Assembly (NCBI RefSeq): GCF_012848175.1
Contig: NZ_CP051651.1
Span: 2,046,001-2,110,000 of the forward strand
Origin: Xanthomonas campestris pv. badrii
GTDB lineage: Bacteria > Pseudomonadota > Gammaproteobacteria > Xanthomonadales > Xanthomonadaceae
Direction: 5' to 3'
DNA length: 64,000 nucleotides
The position numbers and the translations under genes are program-made. The notes beneath the pieces were generated by a model. The model was not told the DNA's origin. It did not search any database and saw only the letters and a program-made list of their open reading frames with translations. Shown in pieces: positions 34,231 through 43,104 of the stretch (position 1 is its first letter; every line of letters starts with the position of its first letter).

Positions 34231-35493
34231 ATGATGGATGCGAGCAGACCGCGGCTGGCGGTCATTGGCGGCGGGCCTGCAGGATTGATGGCGGCCGAAG
34301 TGGCGTGCGCTGCCGGGATCGCGGTGGATCTGTACGAGGCGAAAGGCTCGGTGGGGCGTAAATTCCTGATCGCCGGCAAGGGTGGGCTCAATCTCACCCA
34401 CTCCGATCCGATGCCACTGTTCGCCCAGCGCTACCGTGAGCGCACGCCAGCGGTGGCGGCGTGGCTGCAGGAGTTCGATGCCGACGCATTGCGTGCCTGG
34501 GCGCGCGAGCTGGGCGTGGAGACCTATGTCGGCAGCTCCGGGCGGGTGTTTCCGATCGATCGCAAGGCCGCGCCCTTGCTGCGCGGCTGGGTACGCCGGC
34601 TCAAGGACCAGGGCGTCACCTTTCATGTGCAGCATCGCTGGCTGGGATGGCGCGCTGACGGTGCGCTGCGATTTTCCACACCCGCCGGCACTCTCGATCG
34701 CCAGGCAGATGCAACGGTGCTGGCGCTGGGTGGCGGCAGTTGGCCGCAGCTTGGCTCCGATGGCGCCTGGCAGGCCCCGCTGCAGCAGCACGGCATCGCC
34801 GTGCGCCCTTTGGTGCCGGCCAACTGCGGCTTCGATCTCGACTGGAGTGCGCATTTCTCGCAACGGCATGCCGGCGCACCGCTCAAACCGGTGGTCGCGC
34901 ATTGGCGCGACAGCACGGGCGTGCAGCACGCGCTGCAGGGCGAATGCGTGATCACTGAAACCGGGATCGAGGGCAGCCTGATCTATGCCATCGCGGCCGA
35001 GCTGCGTACGCAGATCGATGCGTATGGCGTGGCGGAACTGGCGCTGGATCTGCTGCCCGACCGTTCGCTGGAACGCGTTGACACCGAGTTGGCCAGGCCG
35101 CGCAAGGGGCGCAGTTTCAGCGAACATCTGCGCCGCCAGGTCGGTATCGAGGGCGTCAAGGCCGCGCTGGTCTACGAACTGCTGGGCAAACAGGCCGGCG
35201 ACGATGCGGCGTTGGTCGCACGCACGCTCAAGCACTTGCCGCTGCGCCTGCTGCGGCCGCGCCCGCTCGCGGAGGCGATCAGCTCGGCCGGTGGCGTGGA
35301 ACTGGAAGCACTGGACGCGCAGTTGATGGCGCTGGCGCGCCCTGGCGTGTTCTGTGCTGGCGAAATGCTGGACTGGGAAGCCCCGACCGGCGGCTACCTG
35401 CTCACCGCCTGCTTCGCCAGCGGGCGTCGCGCTGCGTTCGGTGCGATCGAGTGGCTAAAACAGCAACGTAATCAGATCACAGCCGATCACTGA
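34231..35493 (+). CDS. HI0933/TIGR03862-type flavoprotein
   Basis: This 420-residue FAD protein has V-I-G-G-G-P-A-G-L-M-A-A-E (FAD motif, residues 10-22), G-R-K-F-L-I-A-G-K-G-G-L-N-L-T-H (HI0933 signature), A-L-G-G-G-S-W-P and a C-terminal C-A-G-E-M-L-D-W-E-A-P-T-G-G-Y-L-L. The family is uncharacterised in bacteria. The ATG at 34231 or 34234 is the start. It ends 17 bases inside the convergent nucleotide-sugar dehydrogenase gene. Confidence 0.88.
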   Translation: MMDASRPRLAVIGGGPAGLMAAEVACAAGIAVDLYEAKGSVGRKFLIAGKGGLNLTHSDPMPLFAQRYRERTPAVAAWLQEFDADALRAWARELGVETYVGSSGRVFPIDRKAAPLLRGWVRRLKDQGVTFHVQHRWLGWRADGALRFSTPAGTLDRQADATVLALGGGSWPQLGSDGAWQAPLQQHGIAVRPLVPANCGFDLDWSAHFSQRHAGAPLKPVVAHWRDSTGVQHALQGECVITETGIEGSLIYAIAAELRTQIDAYGVAELALDLLPDRSLERVDTELARPRKGRSFSEHLRRQVGIEGVKAALVYELLGKQAGDDAALVARTLKHLPLRLLRPRPLAEAISSAGGVELEALDAQLMALARPGVFCAGEMLDWEAPTGGYLLTACFASGRRAAFGAIEWLKQQRNQITADH

Positions 35494-36769
35494 CGGCCAC
35501 GCGCGGCCACACCGATTTGACGTCGTAGACCACCGCATCCGGCTTGCCCAGTGCAGCAATGCGCTGGGCGTCGTAGTCGCGGTACTGCGCATGCGCCACC
35601 GCCAGCACGACCGCGTCGTAGGCGCCCTCCTCCGGGCCTTCGCATAGCTGCACGCCGGCATGCAGCAGCGCCTCTGCCGGGTCGGCCCAGGGATCGCAGG
35701 TGTCGACCTGCACGCCGGCCGCCTGCAGCAATTGCACCAGCTCCAGCGCACGGCTGTTGCGCAGGTCCGGGCAGTTTTCCTTGAAGGTGGCGCCCAACAC
35801 CAGCACCCTCGCCTGCGCGAGCGCAACGCCGCGCATCGCCAGCATGCCGCAGACCCGCTCGGCCACGTGCCGGCCCACACGATTATTGACTTGCCGCGCA
35901 GTGTGGATCAGGTCGGGGTGGTAGCCCACGCTTTCGGATTTGTGCATCAGGTAGTACGGGTCCACCCCGATGCAATGCCCGCCGACCAGGCCAGGGCGGA
36001 ACGGCAGGAAATTCCATTTGGTGCCTGCCGCTTCCAGGACATCGAGCGTGTCGATGCCGAGCTTGTCGAAGATCAACGCCAGCTCGTTGACCAGCGCAAT
36101 ATTGACGTCGCGCTGGATGTTTTCCACCACCTTGGCCGCTTCAGCCACACGCATCGACGACGCGCGCCAGGTGCCGGCAGTGATGATGCTGGTATACAGC
36201 GCATCGACCGCATCGGCCGCCTGCGGCGTGGAGCCGGAGGTGATCTTGCGGATATCGCGTAGCCGGCGTTGCCGGTCGCCGGGATTGACCCGCTCCGGAC
36301 TGTAGCCACAGAAAAAGTCGGTGTTGAACCGCAGGCCGGACACCGCTTCCAGCAACGGCACGCAGACTTCTTCGGTGGTGCCCGGATAGACGGTCGATTC
36401 GTAGATGACCAGATCGCCCGGCTTGAGCGCAGCGGCGATCAACGTGGTGGCGCTGCGCAACGGTTCCAGATCCGGCTGTTCGAAACTGTCGATCGGCGTG
36501 GGCACGGTGACGATAAAGATGCTGCATGTCGCCAGGTCTTCGGCGGCCGCGCTATAGCGCAGCTGAGTGGCTGCAGCCAGTTCGCCATCGTCCAGTTCCA
36601 GCGTGGCATCGTGCCCTTCGCGCAACTGGGCAACCCGCTGCGCATCGATGTCGAACCCCAGGGTGTCGCGCTGCTCGCCGAACGCCACGGCCAGTGGCAG
36701 GCCGACATAGCCCAGCCCGATGACGGCGATGCGTGCGTGCTGCGGTTGGACAAGCGTGGTGCCGGACAT
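35477..36769 (-). CDS. UDP-sugar dehydrogenase (TviB/WbpO type)
   Basis: This 430-residue enzyme starts with I-A-V-I-G-L-G-Y-V-G-L-P-L-A (NAD Rossmann motif) and carries the catalytic G-G-H-C-I-G-V-D-P-Y-Y. The E-S-T-V-Y-P-G-T-T and Y-S-P-E-R-V-N-P-G-D elements place it with UDP-N-acetyl-hexosamine dehydrogenases such as TviB/VipA and WbpO, which make UDP-HexNAcA for capsule or O-antigen, rather than UDP-glucose dehydrogenase. ATG 36769 has GAGGAATTGC upstream. No partner epimerase is adjacent. Confidence 0.88.
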   Translation of the reverse strand: MSGTTLVQPQHARIAVIGLGYVGLPLAVAFGEQRDTLGFDIDAQRVAQLREGHDATLELDDGELAAATQLRYSAAAEDLATCSIFIVTVPTPIDSFEQPDLEPLRSATTLIAAALKPGDLVIYESTVYPGTTEEVCVPLLEAVSGLRFNTDFFCGYSPERVNPGDRQRRLRDIRKITSGSTPQAADAVDALYTSIITAGTWRASSMRVAEAAKVVENIQRDVNIALVNELALIFDKLGIDTLDVLEAAGTKWNFLPFRPGLVGGHCIGVDPYYLMHKSESVGYHPDLIHTARQVNNRVGRHVAERVCGMLAMRGVALAQARVLVLGATFKENCPDLRNSRALELVQLLQAAGVQVDTCDPWADPAEALLHAGVQLCEGPEEGAYDAVVLAVAHAQYRDYDAQRIAALGKPDAVVYDVKSVWPRVAVSDRL

Positions 36770-36909
36770 GCAATTCCTCGGGATCGCGCGATCGGTTGCC
36801 GCGCAGCTGTGCGGCGGCAGCATAACGCACGCGGGAATTGAACCGGCAGCGGGCGCGATCTTCGTCTGGAGATTCACAATCGCCGCGCAATCAGGCACGC
36901 TATCGCCAT

Positions 36910-36993
36910 GCCCGGGTGGCGAAATTGGTAGACGCAAGGGACTTAAAATCCCTCAGCTGTGAGGCTATGCGGGTTCGACCCCCGCCCCGGGCA
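36910..36993 (+). tRNA. tRNA-Leu (UAA)
   Basis: This 84-base tRNA has acceptor arms GCCCGGG and CCCGGGC, a long variable arm (class II) and anticodon stem AGGGA/TCCCT with loop CTTAAAA, giving UAA. The T arm is GCGGG-TTCGACC-CCCGC. CCA is not encoded. In E. coli the corresponding leuZ follows glyW-cysT; here it is on the opposite strand to the Gly-Cys-Gly array. Confidence 0.97.
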
Positions 36994-37343
36994 CACTCCA
37001 CCGCAGCGCACGCCTGCTGCTGCACCGGATGACGTGAGGCTACCGTCGTCCGATGGCAGGCCGAGTCGCACTTCGCAACACCTCAACGTGATGTGCTTTC
37101 ACTGCATGCAGCTGTGGCTGCTCCTCTCGTAATTAGGCGTGCCACAGCGGTCATGCGCTGCGTTGGCGCCCTGTCGCTCGGCGCCCCCCTTTCGCAGTGC
37201 TCCGCTTTGCCGATGTCGGCGTCACGCTTGGTGAGTACGCATACTCCACATCAAGAAGCGCCAACTACGTCATCGCTCAAAGTGATTGCCGAAGCGTCTC
37301 AACCAAGCGCGTAGCGCGTGCATATCCAGACAAACGAATACAA
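36994..37343. other. Spacer between oppositely oriented tRNA-Leu and tRNA-Gly
   Basis: No gene is supported. The position between two tRNA loci makes a decayed integration possible, but I see no integrase remnant or clear attachment repeat. Confidence 0.4.
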
Positions 37344-37381
37344 ATAAAAAAAACCCTGGATATCGTCCGATATCCAGGGTT
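37344..37381 (-). terminator. Intrinsic terminator of the Gly-Cys-Gly tRNA operon
   Basis: On the minus strand AACCCTGGATATC and GATATCCAGGGTT form a perfect 13-bp stem with a 4-base loop, followed by eight T. It lies directly downstream of the last tRNA-Gly. Confidence 0.92.
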
Positions 37382-37387
37382 CGAATT

Positions 37388-37463
<76 letters not shown>

Positions 37464-37544
37464 GTGGAGCGAAATTGTACAGCTTGTCACTTCGTTGCGC
37501 TAGTCCTGTCATCGTTGCCGATGCAAAAAACTGCGCATGCGATG

Positions 37545-37618
37545 TGGAGGCCTGGGCCGGAATTGAACCGGCGTACGCGGATTTGCAGTCCGCTGCATAA
37601 CCACTCTACCACCAGGCC
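37545..37618 (-). tRNA. tRNA-Cys (GCA)
   Basis: This 74-base tRNA has an encoded CCA (37545-37547). The anticodon stem GCGGA/TCCGC with loop CTGCAAA gives GCA. It lies between the two tRNA-Gly copies, matching the conserved glyW-cysT order downstream of pgsA. Confidence 0.98.
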
Positions 37619-37685
37619 GAAACATCTAACCCAAGGCATCCTGCCTTGAAACAACGAGACCCCGACACGGGGCCTTGTCTAACGC

Positions 37686-37761
<76 letters not shown>

Positions 37762-37797
37762 TTGGGAGGCGAAATTCTACAGCGAACAGCATAGGTG

Positions 37798-38430
37798 TCA
37801 ACTGTTGCTTTCGATTTTCTTCGGTTTGTTGCTGATCGCCGCTTTTTCGTCGGCGCGCAGGCTTGGCCACGCCGCCTGCAGGTACTGGAATCCCGACCAC
37901 AGCGTCAGTAGCGCGGCGATTGCCAGCGTCCAGTAGCCCGCACGGAAGATCAGGTTGCCCAGCCAGATTTCGTGCGTCGGCATTTGCCCCGGCGTCACCG
38001 AATACAGCAGGCAGAGCAACGCCACCATTTGCGCGGTGGTCTTGACCTTGCCGATCACCGCCACGCGCACCTTGGCACGCTGCCCGATTTCGGCCATCCA
38101 CTCGCGCAGCGCGGAGACGGCAATCTCGCGGCCGACGATGACTGCCGCCCAGAACGCCATCCACGGCGTTGGATGGCCCTGCACGATCAGGAACAGTGCC
38201 ACGGCCACCATCAACTTGTCGGCCACCGGGTCCAGGAAGGCGCCGAACGCGGAGTACTGGTGATAGCGGCGTGCCACCCAGCCATCCAGCCAGTCGGTGA
38301 TGGCGGCCAGCGCGAAGACGCCGGCGGATGCAAAATTCGTCCAGGTGTATGGCAGGTAGAACACCACGACCAACACCGGGATCATCAGGATCCTCAGCAG
38401 TGTCAGCCACGTGGGGATGGTCAACTTCAT
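37798..38430 (-). CDS. pgsA: CDP-diacylglycerol-glycerol-3-phosphate 3-phosphatidyltransferase
   Basis: This 210-residue membrane enzyme has the CDP-alcohol phosphotransferase signature D-W-L-D-G-W-V-A-R-R-Y...G-A-F-L-D-P-V-A-D-K (DGx2ARx8Gx3Dx3D). It makes phosphatidylglycerophosphate for PG and cardiolipin. Its ATG overlaps the uvrC stop (TAATG, 38428-38432), the conserved uvrC-pgsA pair. Confidence 0.97.
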   Translation of the reverse strand: MKLTIPTWLTLLRILMIPVLVVVFYLPYTWTNFASAGVFALAAITDWLDGWVARRYHQYSAFGAFLDPVADKLMVAVALFLIVQGHPTPWMAFWAAVIVGREIAVSALREWMAEIGQRAKVRVAVIGKVKTTAQMVALLCLLYSVTPGQMPTHEIWLGNLIFRAGYWTLAIAALLTLWSGFQYLQAAWPSLRADEKAAISNKPKKIESNS

Positions 38431-40286
38431 TACGGGTTCGACTCGCCTGGCGCATCGGGAAGCGCCAGCCCGTGCAGGTTAGCGTAGATTCGCGCGGCGA
38501 GTGCGGCATTGACCCCATCCACGCGGGCAATCTCGGCTTCGCCAGCGGCCTTGAGACCGACCAGGCCGCCGAAATGCTTGAGCAGGCTGGCCCGGCGCCG
38601 CGGCCCGATACCGGGAATATCCTCGAGCTTGCTGGTCATGCGCGCCTTCTGGCGGCGCCCGCGGTGGCCGGTGATCGCAAAGCGGTGCGCTTCGTCACGC
38701 ACCTGCTGGATGAATTGCAGCGCCGGCGAGGCGGCGCCCGGGCGAAGCTCACGGCCGTCGGCCATGATCAGCGCCTCGTGCCCTGCCCTGCGTTCCTCGC
38801 CCTTGGCCACGCCGACCAGCAGCACGTTCTCCACGCCCAGGTCTGCAAGCGCGGCCTGCGCCTGGGCCAGCTGGCCGGCGCCGCCGTCGATCAGCAGGAC
38901 GTCGGGCAGCACGCCGTTTTCTTCCACCGCGCGGCGGAAGCGCCGTTCGATCGCCTGGCGCATGGCCGCGTAATCGTCGCCCGGGGTGATGCCAGAAATA
39001 TTGAAGCGCCGGTACTGCCCACGCACCGGGCCGCTGGCGTCGAACACCACGCACGAGGCCACCGTGGCTTCGCCCATGGTGTGGCTGATATCGAAGCATT
39101 CCACGCGCTTGACCGGCTCGGCCAGGCCCAGCATTTCGCGCAAGGCTTCGCTGCGCGCGTGTTGCGCGCTCTGGCTGGTGAGTTCGGTCACCAGGGTCAG
39201 CTGCGCGTTGCGCGTGGCCAACAGCAGATAGCCGGCACGCTCCCCGCGCACGTTCCACTTCAGCGCCACCTTGTGTTCGGCAGCGGCGCTGAGTGCGGCC
39301 TCGATCAGCTCGGCATCGGGAATTTCGCGGTCCAGCAGTATCTCGCGCGGTGGCGAATGTTCGGCGTAATACTGCGACACGAACGCAGCCAGGATTTCGT
39401 CGGCACTGTCTTCGCCGTTGGTCTTGGGGAAGAACGAACGCGTGCCCAGGTTGCGGCCATCGCGAAAACTCAGCAACAGTACGCAGGCCTGGCTGGATTG
39501 CGTGGCGCAGGCCAGCACGTCCAGATCGGCGGCGCGGCCGTCGACGTACTGGCGGTTCTGCATGCTGCGCAGCGACGACAACAGATCGCGCAGGCGGGCG
39601 GCACGCTCGAATTCGAGCGCTTCGCTGGCCTGCTGCATCGACTGCATGATCTCTTCGCCGAGCTGGTCGCTCTTGCCTTCGAGAAACATGGTGGCGCGTC
39701 GCACCGACTCTGCATAGTCGGGCGCGGCCACCAGGCCCACGCACGGGCCGCTGCAGCGGCCGATCTGGTACTGCAGGCAGGGCCGCGAGCGATTGCGGAA
39801 CACGCTGTCTTCGCAGCTGCGCAGCTTGAACAGCTTGTGCATCAGGCTCAGCGTCTCGCGCACGCCGGTCACGCCGGTATAGGGGCCGAAATAGCGCCCC
39901 TGCACCGCACGCGGACCACGATGCAATGCAATCCGCGGCCAGTCTTCGCGCGTCAACAACACATACGGGTAGCTCTTGTCGTCGCGCAGCGACACGTTGT
40001 AGCGCGGCGACAGGGACTTGATCAGCTGGTTTTCCAGCAGCAGCGCTTCGGCTTCGCTGCGGGTCACGGTGACATCCATGCGCGCGACCTGCGACAGCAT
40101 CGAGGTCAGCCGCGCATTCTTCGGCGTGCCGTTGAAATAGCTGCCCACGCGCTTGCGCAGCGCGCCGGCCTTGCCGACATACAGCAGCGTGTCGTCGGCC
40201 GCGTACATGCGGTACACGCCGGGCGCCGTACTCAGTTGCGCAGCAAACGCCTTCCCATCGAAATCGGCTTTGGGCCTTGCGTTCAT
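38430..40286 (-). CDS. uvrC: Excinuclease ABC subunit C
   Basis: This 618-residue enzyme has a GIY-YIG 3' nuclease (G-V-Y-R-M-Y, L-Y-V-G-K-A), Cys-rich region C-L-Q-Y-Q-I-G-R-C-S-G-P-C, a UVR motif, an RNase-H-like 5' nuclease (C-F-D-I-S-H-T-M-G-E, L-L-I-D-G-G-A-G-Q-L) and a C-terminal helix-hairpin-helix (I-P-G-I-G-P-R-R). It incises on both sides of UvrAB-bound lesions. The start overlaps the stop of the upstream NHL gene by ATGA. Confidence 0.97.
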   Translation of the reverse strand: MNARPKADFDGKAFAAQLSTAPGVYRMYAADDTLLYVGKAGALRKRVGSYFNGTPKNARLTSMLSQVARMDVTVTRSEAEALLLENQLIKSLSPRYNVSLRDDKSYPYVLLTREDWPRIALHRGPRAVQGRYFGPYTGVTGVRETLSLMHKLFKLRSCEDSVFRNRSRPCLQYQIGRCSGPCVGLVAAPDYAESVRRATMFLEGKSDQLGEEIMQSMQQASEALEFERAARLRDLLSSLRSMQNRQYVDGRAADLDVLACATQSSQACVLLLSFRDGRNLGTRSFFPKTNGEDSADEILAAFVSQYYAEHSPPREILLDREIPDAELIEAALSAAAEHKVALKWNVRGERAGYLLLATRNAQLTLVTELTSQSAQHARSEALREMLGLAEPVKRVECFDISHTMGEATVASCVVFDASGPVRGQYRRFNISGITPGDDYAAMRQAIERRFRRAVEENGVLPDVLLIDGGAGQLAQAQAALADLGVENVLLVGVAKGEERRAGHEALIMADGRELRPGAASPALQFIQQVRDEAHRFAITGHRGRRQKARMTSKLEDIPGIGPRRRASLLKHFGGLVGLKAAGEAEIARVDGVNAALAARIYANLHGLALPDAPGESNP

Positions 40287-41701
40287 TGATCTATCGCAAC
40301 ATCGCTCAATGCGCCGCTGGCCAGGTCGTAACGCAGGACGGCGTGGGCGTCGGTTTCGGCAATCCACACCGCACCTGCCGCAACCGCCAGCCCGGCCGGA
40401 CCATGCAGCCGCCGCGGCAGCTCCACCGTGGTCAGTTCGCCGCCGCCCAGGCGCAGGCAACGCAGGCGGCCATTGCCGGTGTCGGCGATCCACAGCACCG
40501 GTGAGTCGGCGGCCAGCGCGATGGCCTGCGGGAACTGCAGCTGCGCGGTGCCGCGCGGCCCGTCCTGATCACCGAACTGCCAGATGCCCTGCCCGCCGAC
40601 CAGGGTCTGCACCAGATCGCCACGCAGCTGCATGGTGCGAATCGACGAGCCCAGCCCGTCGCAGACATAGGCCACCTGCTGGACCGCCGCCAGGCCTGCC
40701 GGCTGCGCGAACGCTGCCAGATGCCCGCTGCCATCACGCAGTTCGAGTGCACCGGTACCGGCACGGGCGCTCAGCGCGGCACGCCCCAGGTCGTAGCTCC
40801 AGATGCGGTTGTCGCCGGCCATGGCGATCAACACCTGGTTGTCGGCCACCGCCAGCCCTTGCGGGTAATTGAGTGCGGAGGCGCCGGCGAAGGCCAGCGG
40901 ACCTTCCACCGGGTCGCCGGCGCGACCCGTTCCGCACAAGGTATCCACCTGCCCGCTGCCCAGGTTGATACGGCGCAGCGCATGGTTGCCGGTGTCGGCC
41001 ACGTATAACTGGTCGCGCTCCAGCGCCAGCCCCTGCGGGCGGCGGAACGCGGCTTCGCCGATGCGGCCATCGATGAGATCGGCATTGCCGTGCCCGAACT
41101 GCCGCAGCACGCGGCCGCTGTGGGTGCATTCGAGTACGCGATGATGCCCGGTGTCGGCAACGTACAGCCGGTCCTCGGTGGCAGCCAACCCGGTGGGAAA
41201 TCGCAATGCCAGGCGCGGCTCGGGTTCGCGCTCGGGCACGCCCTGCAGGTCGGCGTCGGACGGCTGCTGCTGGCCGTCGCACAAGGCGGCCAGGGCCTTG
41301 TCCAGATCGCCGGTGATGCCGACCAGGCGCTGGCGCTCGCGGCCATGCGCGTCGAGCAGCACCAGTGTGGGCCAGGATTCGATACCGAACCGGCGCCAGG
41401 TCTCCCAGTCCTTGTCGAGCAGGATCGGCGCGCTGACGCCGTGCCCGCGCAACTGCTTGAGCGAGCGCTGCGGCAGGCGCTCGCTGTCGAAGCGAGGCAC
41501 CTGCACCACGATCACCTGCAGGCGCCCGGGGCTGCGCGCCTGCCACTGCGCAAGCTCGGCCAGGCGCTCGGCGCACCACACCGAGCTGGCGTTGACGAAC
41601 GCCAGCACCAGCGCACGGCCGCGATGCTCCTGCAAGGTGGAGGGCCTGGCGTTGAGCCAGGTGGGAAATTCCGGCAATTCCTGGGTGAGCTGGGCAGTCA
41701 T
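40283..41701 (-). CDS. Thioredoxin-fold / NHL-repeat protein
   Basis: This 472-residue protein has an N-terminal thioredoxin-like domain of about 140 residues (A-L-V-L-A-F-V-N-A-S-S-V-W-C-A-E-R-L) followed by about five NHL-type propeller repeats (V-A-D-T-G-H-H-R-V-L, V-A-D-T-G-N-H-A-L-R, I-A-D-T-G-N-G-R-L-R). The layout recalls NHLRC2. Only one Cys occupies the place of the CxxC, so classic thiol-disulfide exchange looks unlikely. No signal peptide is evident. It is coupled to uvrC by an ATGA overlap. Confidence 0.82.
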   Translation of the reverse strand: MTAQLTQELPEFPTWLNARPSTLQEHRGRALVLAFVNASSVWCAERLAELAQWQARSPGRLQVIVVQVPRFDSERLPQRSLKQLRGHGVSAPILLDKDWETWRRFGIESWPTLVLLDAHGRERQRLVGITGDLDKALAALCDGQQQPSDADLQGVPEREPEPRLALRFPTGLAATEDRLYVADTGHHRVLECTHSGRVLRQFGHGNADLIDGRIGEAAFRRPQGLALERDQLYVADTGNHALRRINLGSGQVDTLCGTGRAGDPVEGPLAFAGASALNYPQGLAVADNQVLIAMAGDNRIWSYDLGRAALSARAGTGALELRDGSGHLAAFAQPAGLAAVQQVAYVCDGLGSSIRTMQLRGDLVQTLVGGQGIWQFGDQDGPRGTAQLQFPQAIALAADSPVLWIADTGNGRLRCLRLGGGELTTVELPRRLHGPAGLAVAAGAVWIAETDAHAVLRYDLASGALSDVAIDQ

Positions 41702-41724
41702 GGCGTAATTATGCCCAAGCGTGA

Positions 41725-42189
41725 TTAGTCGCGGGTGAGTCTGGCCACGGTCTGGCGCGCGGCGGTATCGACCAACTGCCAGACATTCTCGAATTCCTTG
41801 CTGCCGCCGGTGTACGGGTCGGGGATCTCGTCGCCAGCGTCCACACCGGCCCATGGCAACCACAGCGCGACCTTGTCGCGCTGTGGCGCCGGTGCCAGCC
41901 GCTGCAGATCGCGCAGGTTGCTGGTGTCTGCGCACAGCAGCCAATCGAAATGCTCGAAGTCTTCGTGTCGCACCTGCCGCGCACGCAAGCCCGAAATATC
42001 GACGGCGTGCCCGCGCGCGCAGCCGATGGCGCGCGGGTCTGGCGGCTCGCCGGCATGCCAGTCGCCGGTGCCGGCCGAATCGACCTGGATGCGCCGCGAC
42101 AAACGGGCTTCATCCAGCCGCGCCCGCAAGGCACCCTCGCCCATCGGCGAGCGGCAGATATTGCCCAGGCAGACGATCAGCAGCTTCAT
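41725..42189 (-). CDS. Low-molecular-weight protein tyrosine phosphatase
   Basis: This 154-residue enzyme has the P-loop C-L-G-N-I-C-R-S (Cys7 nucleophile, Arg13) and the general acid Asp124 in I-P-D-P-Y-T-G-G. It overlaps kdsB by ATGA. The same kdsB-phosphatase pair occurs in pseudomonads (ptpA). In other bacteria such enzymes act on tyrosine kinases of polysaccharide export; here the target is unknown. Confidence 0.93.
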   Translation of the reverse strand: MKLLIVCLGNICRSPMGEGALRARLDEARLSRRIQVDSAGTGDWHAGEPPDPRAIGCARGHAVDISGLRARQVRHEDFEHFDWLLCADTSNLRDLQRLAPAPQRDKVALWLPWAGVDAGDEIPDPYTGGSKEFENVWQLVDTAARQTVARLTRD

Positions 42190-43001
42190 GCCGACGCGAC
42201 CCGCGCCTGCGCGCGTGCCAGATCGTCCGGGGTATCGATGCCGGGCGGAAACTGCTCCGGCGTCAGTGCCACCGCGATGCGATGGCCCGCTTCCATGGCG
42301 CGCAGCTGTTCCAACGATTCGATGCGCTCCAGCAAGCCCGGCGGCATCGCCGCAAAGCGCTGCAGGAACCCGGCGCGATAGGCGTAGATACCGATATGGC
42401 GCAGCCACTGGCCGCCGTCCGGCAGCTGCTCGCGCTGGTTGGCGAAGCTGTCGCGATGCCAGGGAATCGGGGCGCGACTGAAATACAGCGCATCGCCGCC
42501 AGCGGTACGGACCAGCTTCACCACATTGGGATCGAACAGCTCATGCGCGCTGTCGACCTGCGCGGCCAGCGTGGCCATGTCGGCGCCGGACTGCAGCAAC
42601 AACTCGGCCACCGCGCGAATGCCGGCCGCTGGCGCGAATGGTTCGTCGCCTTGCAGGTTGACCACGCAAGTGTCCGCATCCCAGCCGGCAATGCGTGCGC
42701 ATTCGGCCAGCCGGTCGGTGCCGGAGACATGCGCCTGGCCGGTCATGGCGACATGCACGCCGGGCAGCCCGTCGATTGCCTCGGCGATACGGGCATCGTC
42801 GGTGGCCACCCAGACCTGACTGGCGCCGGCCTGCAGTGCGCGTTCGGCCACGTGACGGATCATCGGGCGATCGCCGATGAGACGCAGCGGCTTGCCGGGC
42901 AACCGAGTGGAGGCGTAACGCGCAGGTACGGCCACCACGAACGGCATGGCGATGCCCGCTGCGTCCTGCGCCGCCGCGGGGCTGGAAGAGTCTGTTTGCA
43001 C
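42186..43001 (-). CDS. kdsB: 3-deoxy-manno-octulosonate cytidylyltransferase
   Basis: The protein has 271 residues from GTG 43001, or 253 from ATG 42947 ([21 protein letters not shown]), which is closer to the usual 248-253 length. V-N-L-Q-G-D-E-P-F and Y-F-S-R-A-P-I-P are conserved active-site segments. It makes CMP-Kdo for lipid A-core synthesis. The kdsB start lies only a few bases from a Fur-box-like palindrome that also serves the divergent receptor gene. Confidence 0.95.
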   Translation of the reverse strand: MQTDSSSPAAAQDAAGIAMPFVVAVPARYASTRLPGKPLRLIGDRPMIRHVAERALQAGASQVWVATDDARIAEAIDGLPGVHVAMTGQAHVSGTDRLAECARIAGWDADTCVVNLQGDEPFAPAAGIRAVAELLLQSGADMATLAAQVDSAHELFDPNVVKLVRTAGGDALYFSRAPIPWHRDSFANQREQLPDGGQWLRHIGIYAYRAGFLQRFAAMPPGLLERIESLEQLRAMEAGHRIAVALTPEQFPPGIDTPDDLARAQARVASA

Positions 43002-43018
43002 TTTTCGCTCTCTTTGTT

Positions 43019-43037
43019 GAGAATAATTCGTATTCGC
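43019..43037. promoter_or_regulatory. Candidate Fur box
   Basis: The 15 bases at 43021-43035, GAATAATTCGTATTC, form a dyad with one interrupted position, within a 19-base region resembling the Fur consensus (GATAATGATAATCATTATC). It lies about 68 bases upstream of a siderophore-type TonB receptor, and about 18 bases from the kdsB GTG. Confidence 0.65.
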
Positions 43038-43104
43038 TAAATCGGCCCGGCCGTTTCATTGCCTCGGTTGCCGCAGCGACCACTCCATCAGTGTAGCGAT
43101 CCTC

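Noticed and set aside
38328..40289. Long + strand frame opposite uvrC
   Set aside because: Antisense shadow of uvrC; no recognisable domain.
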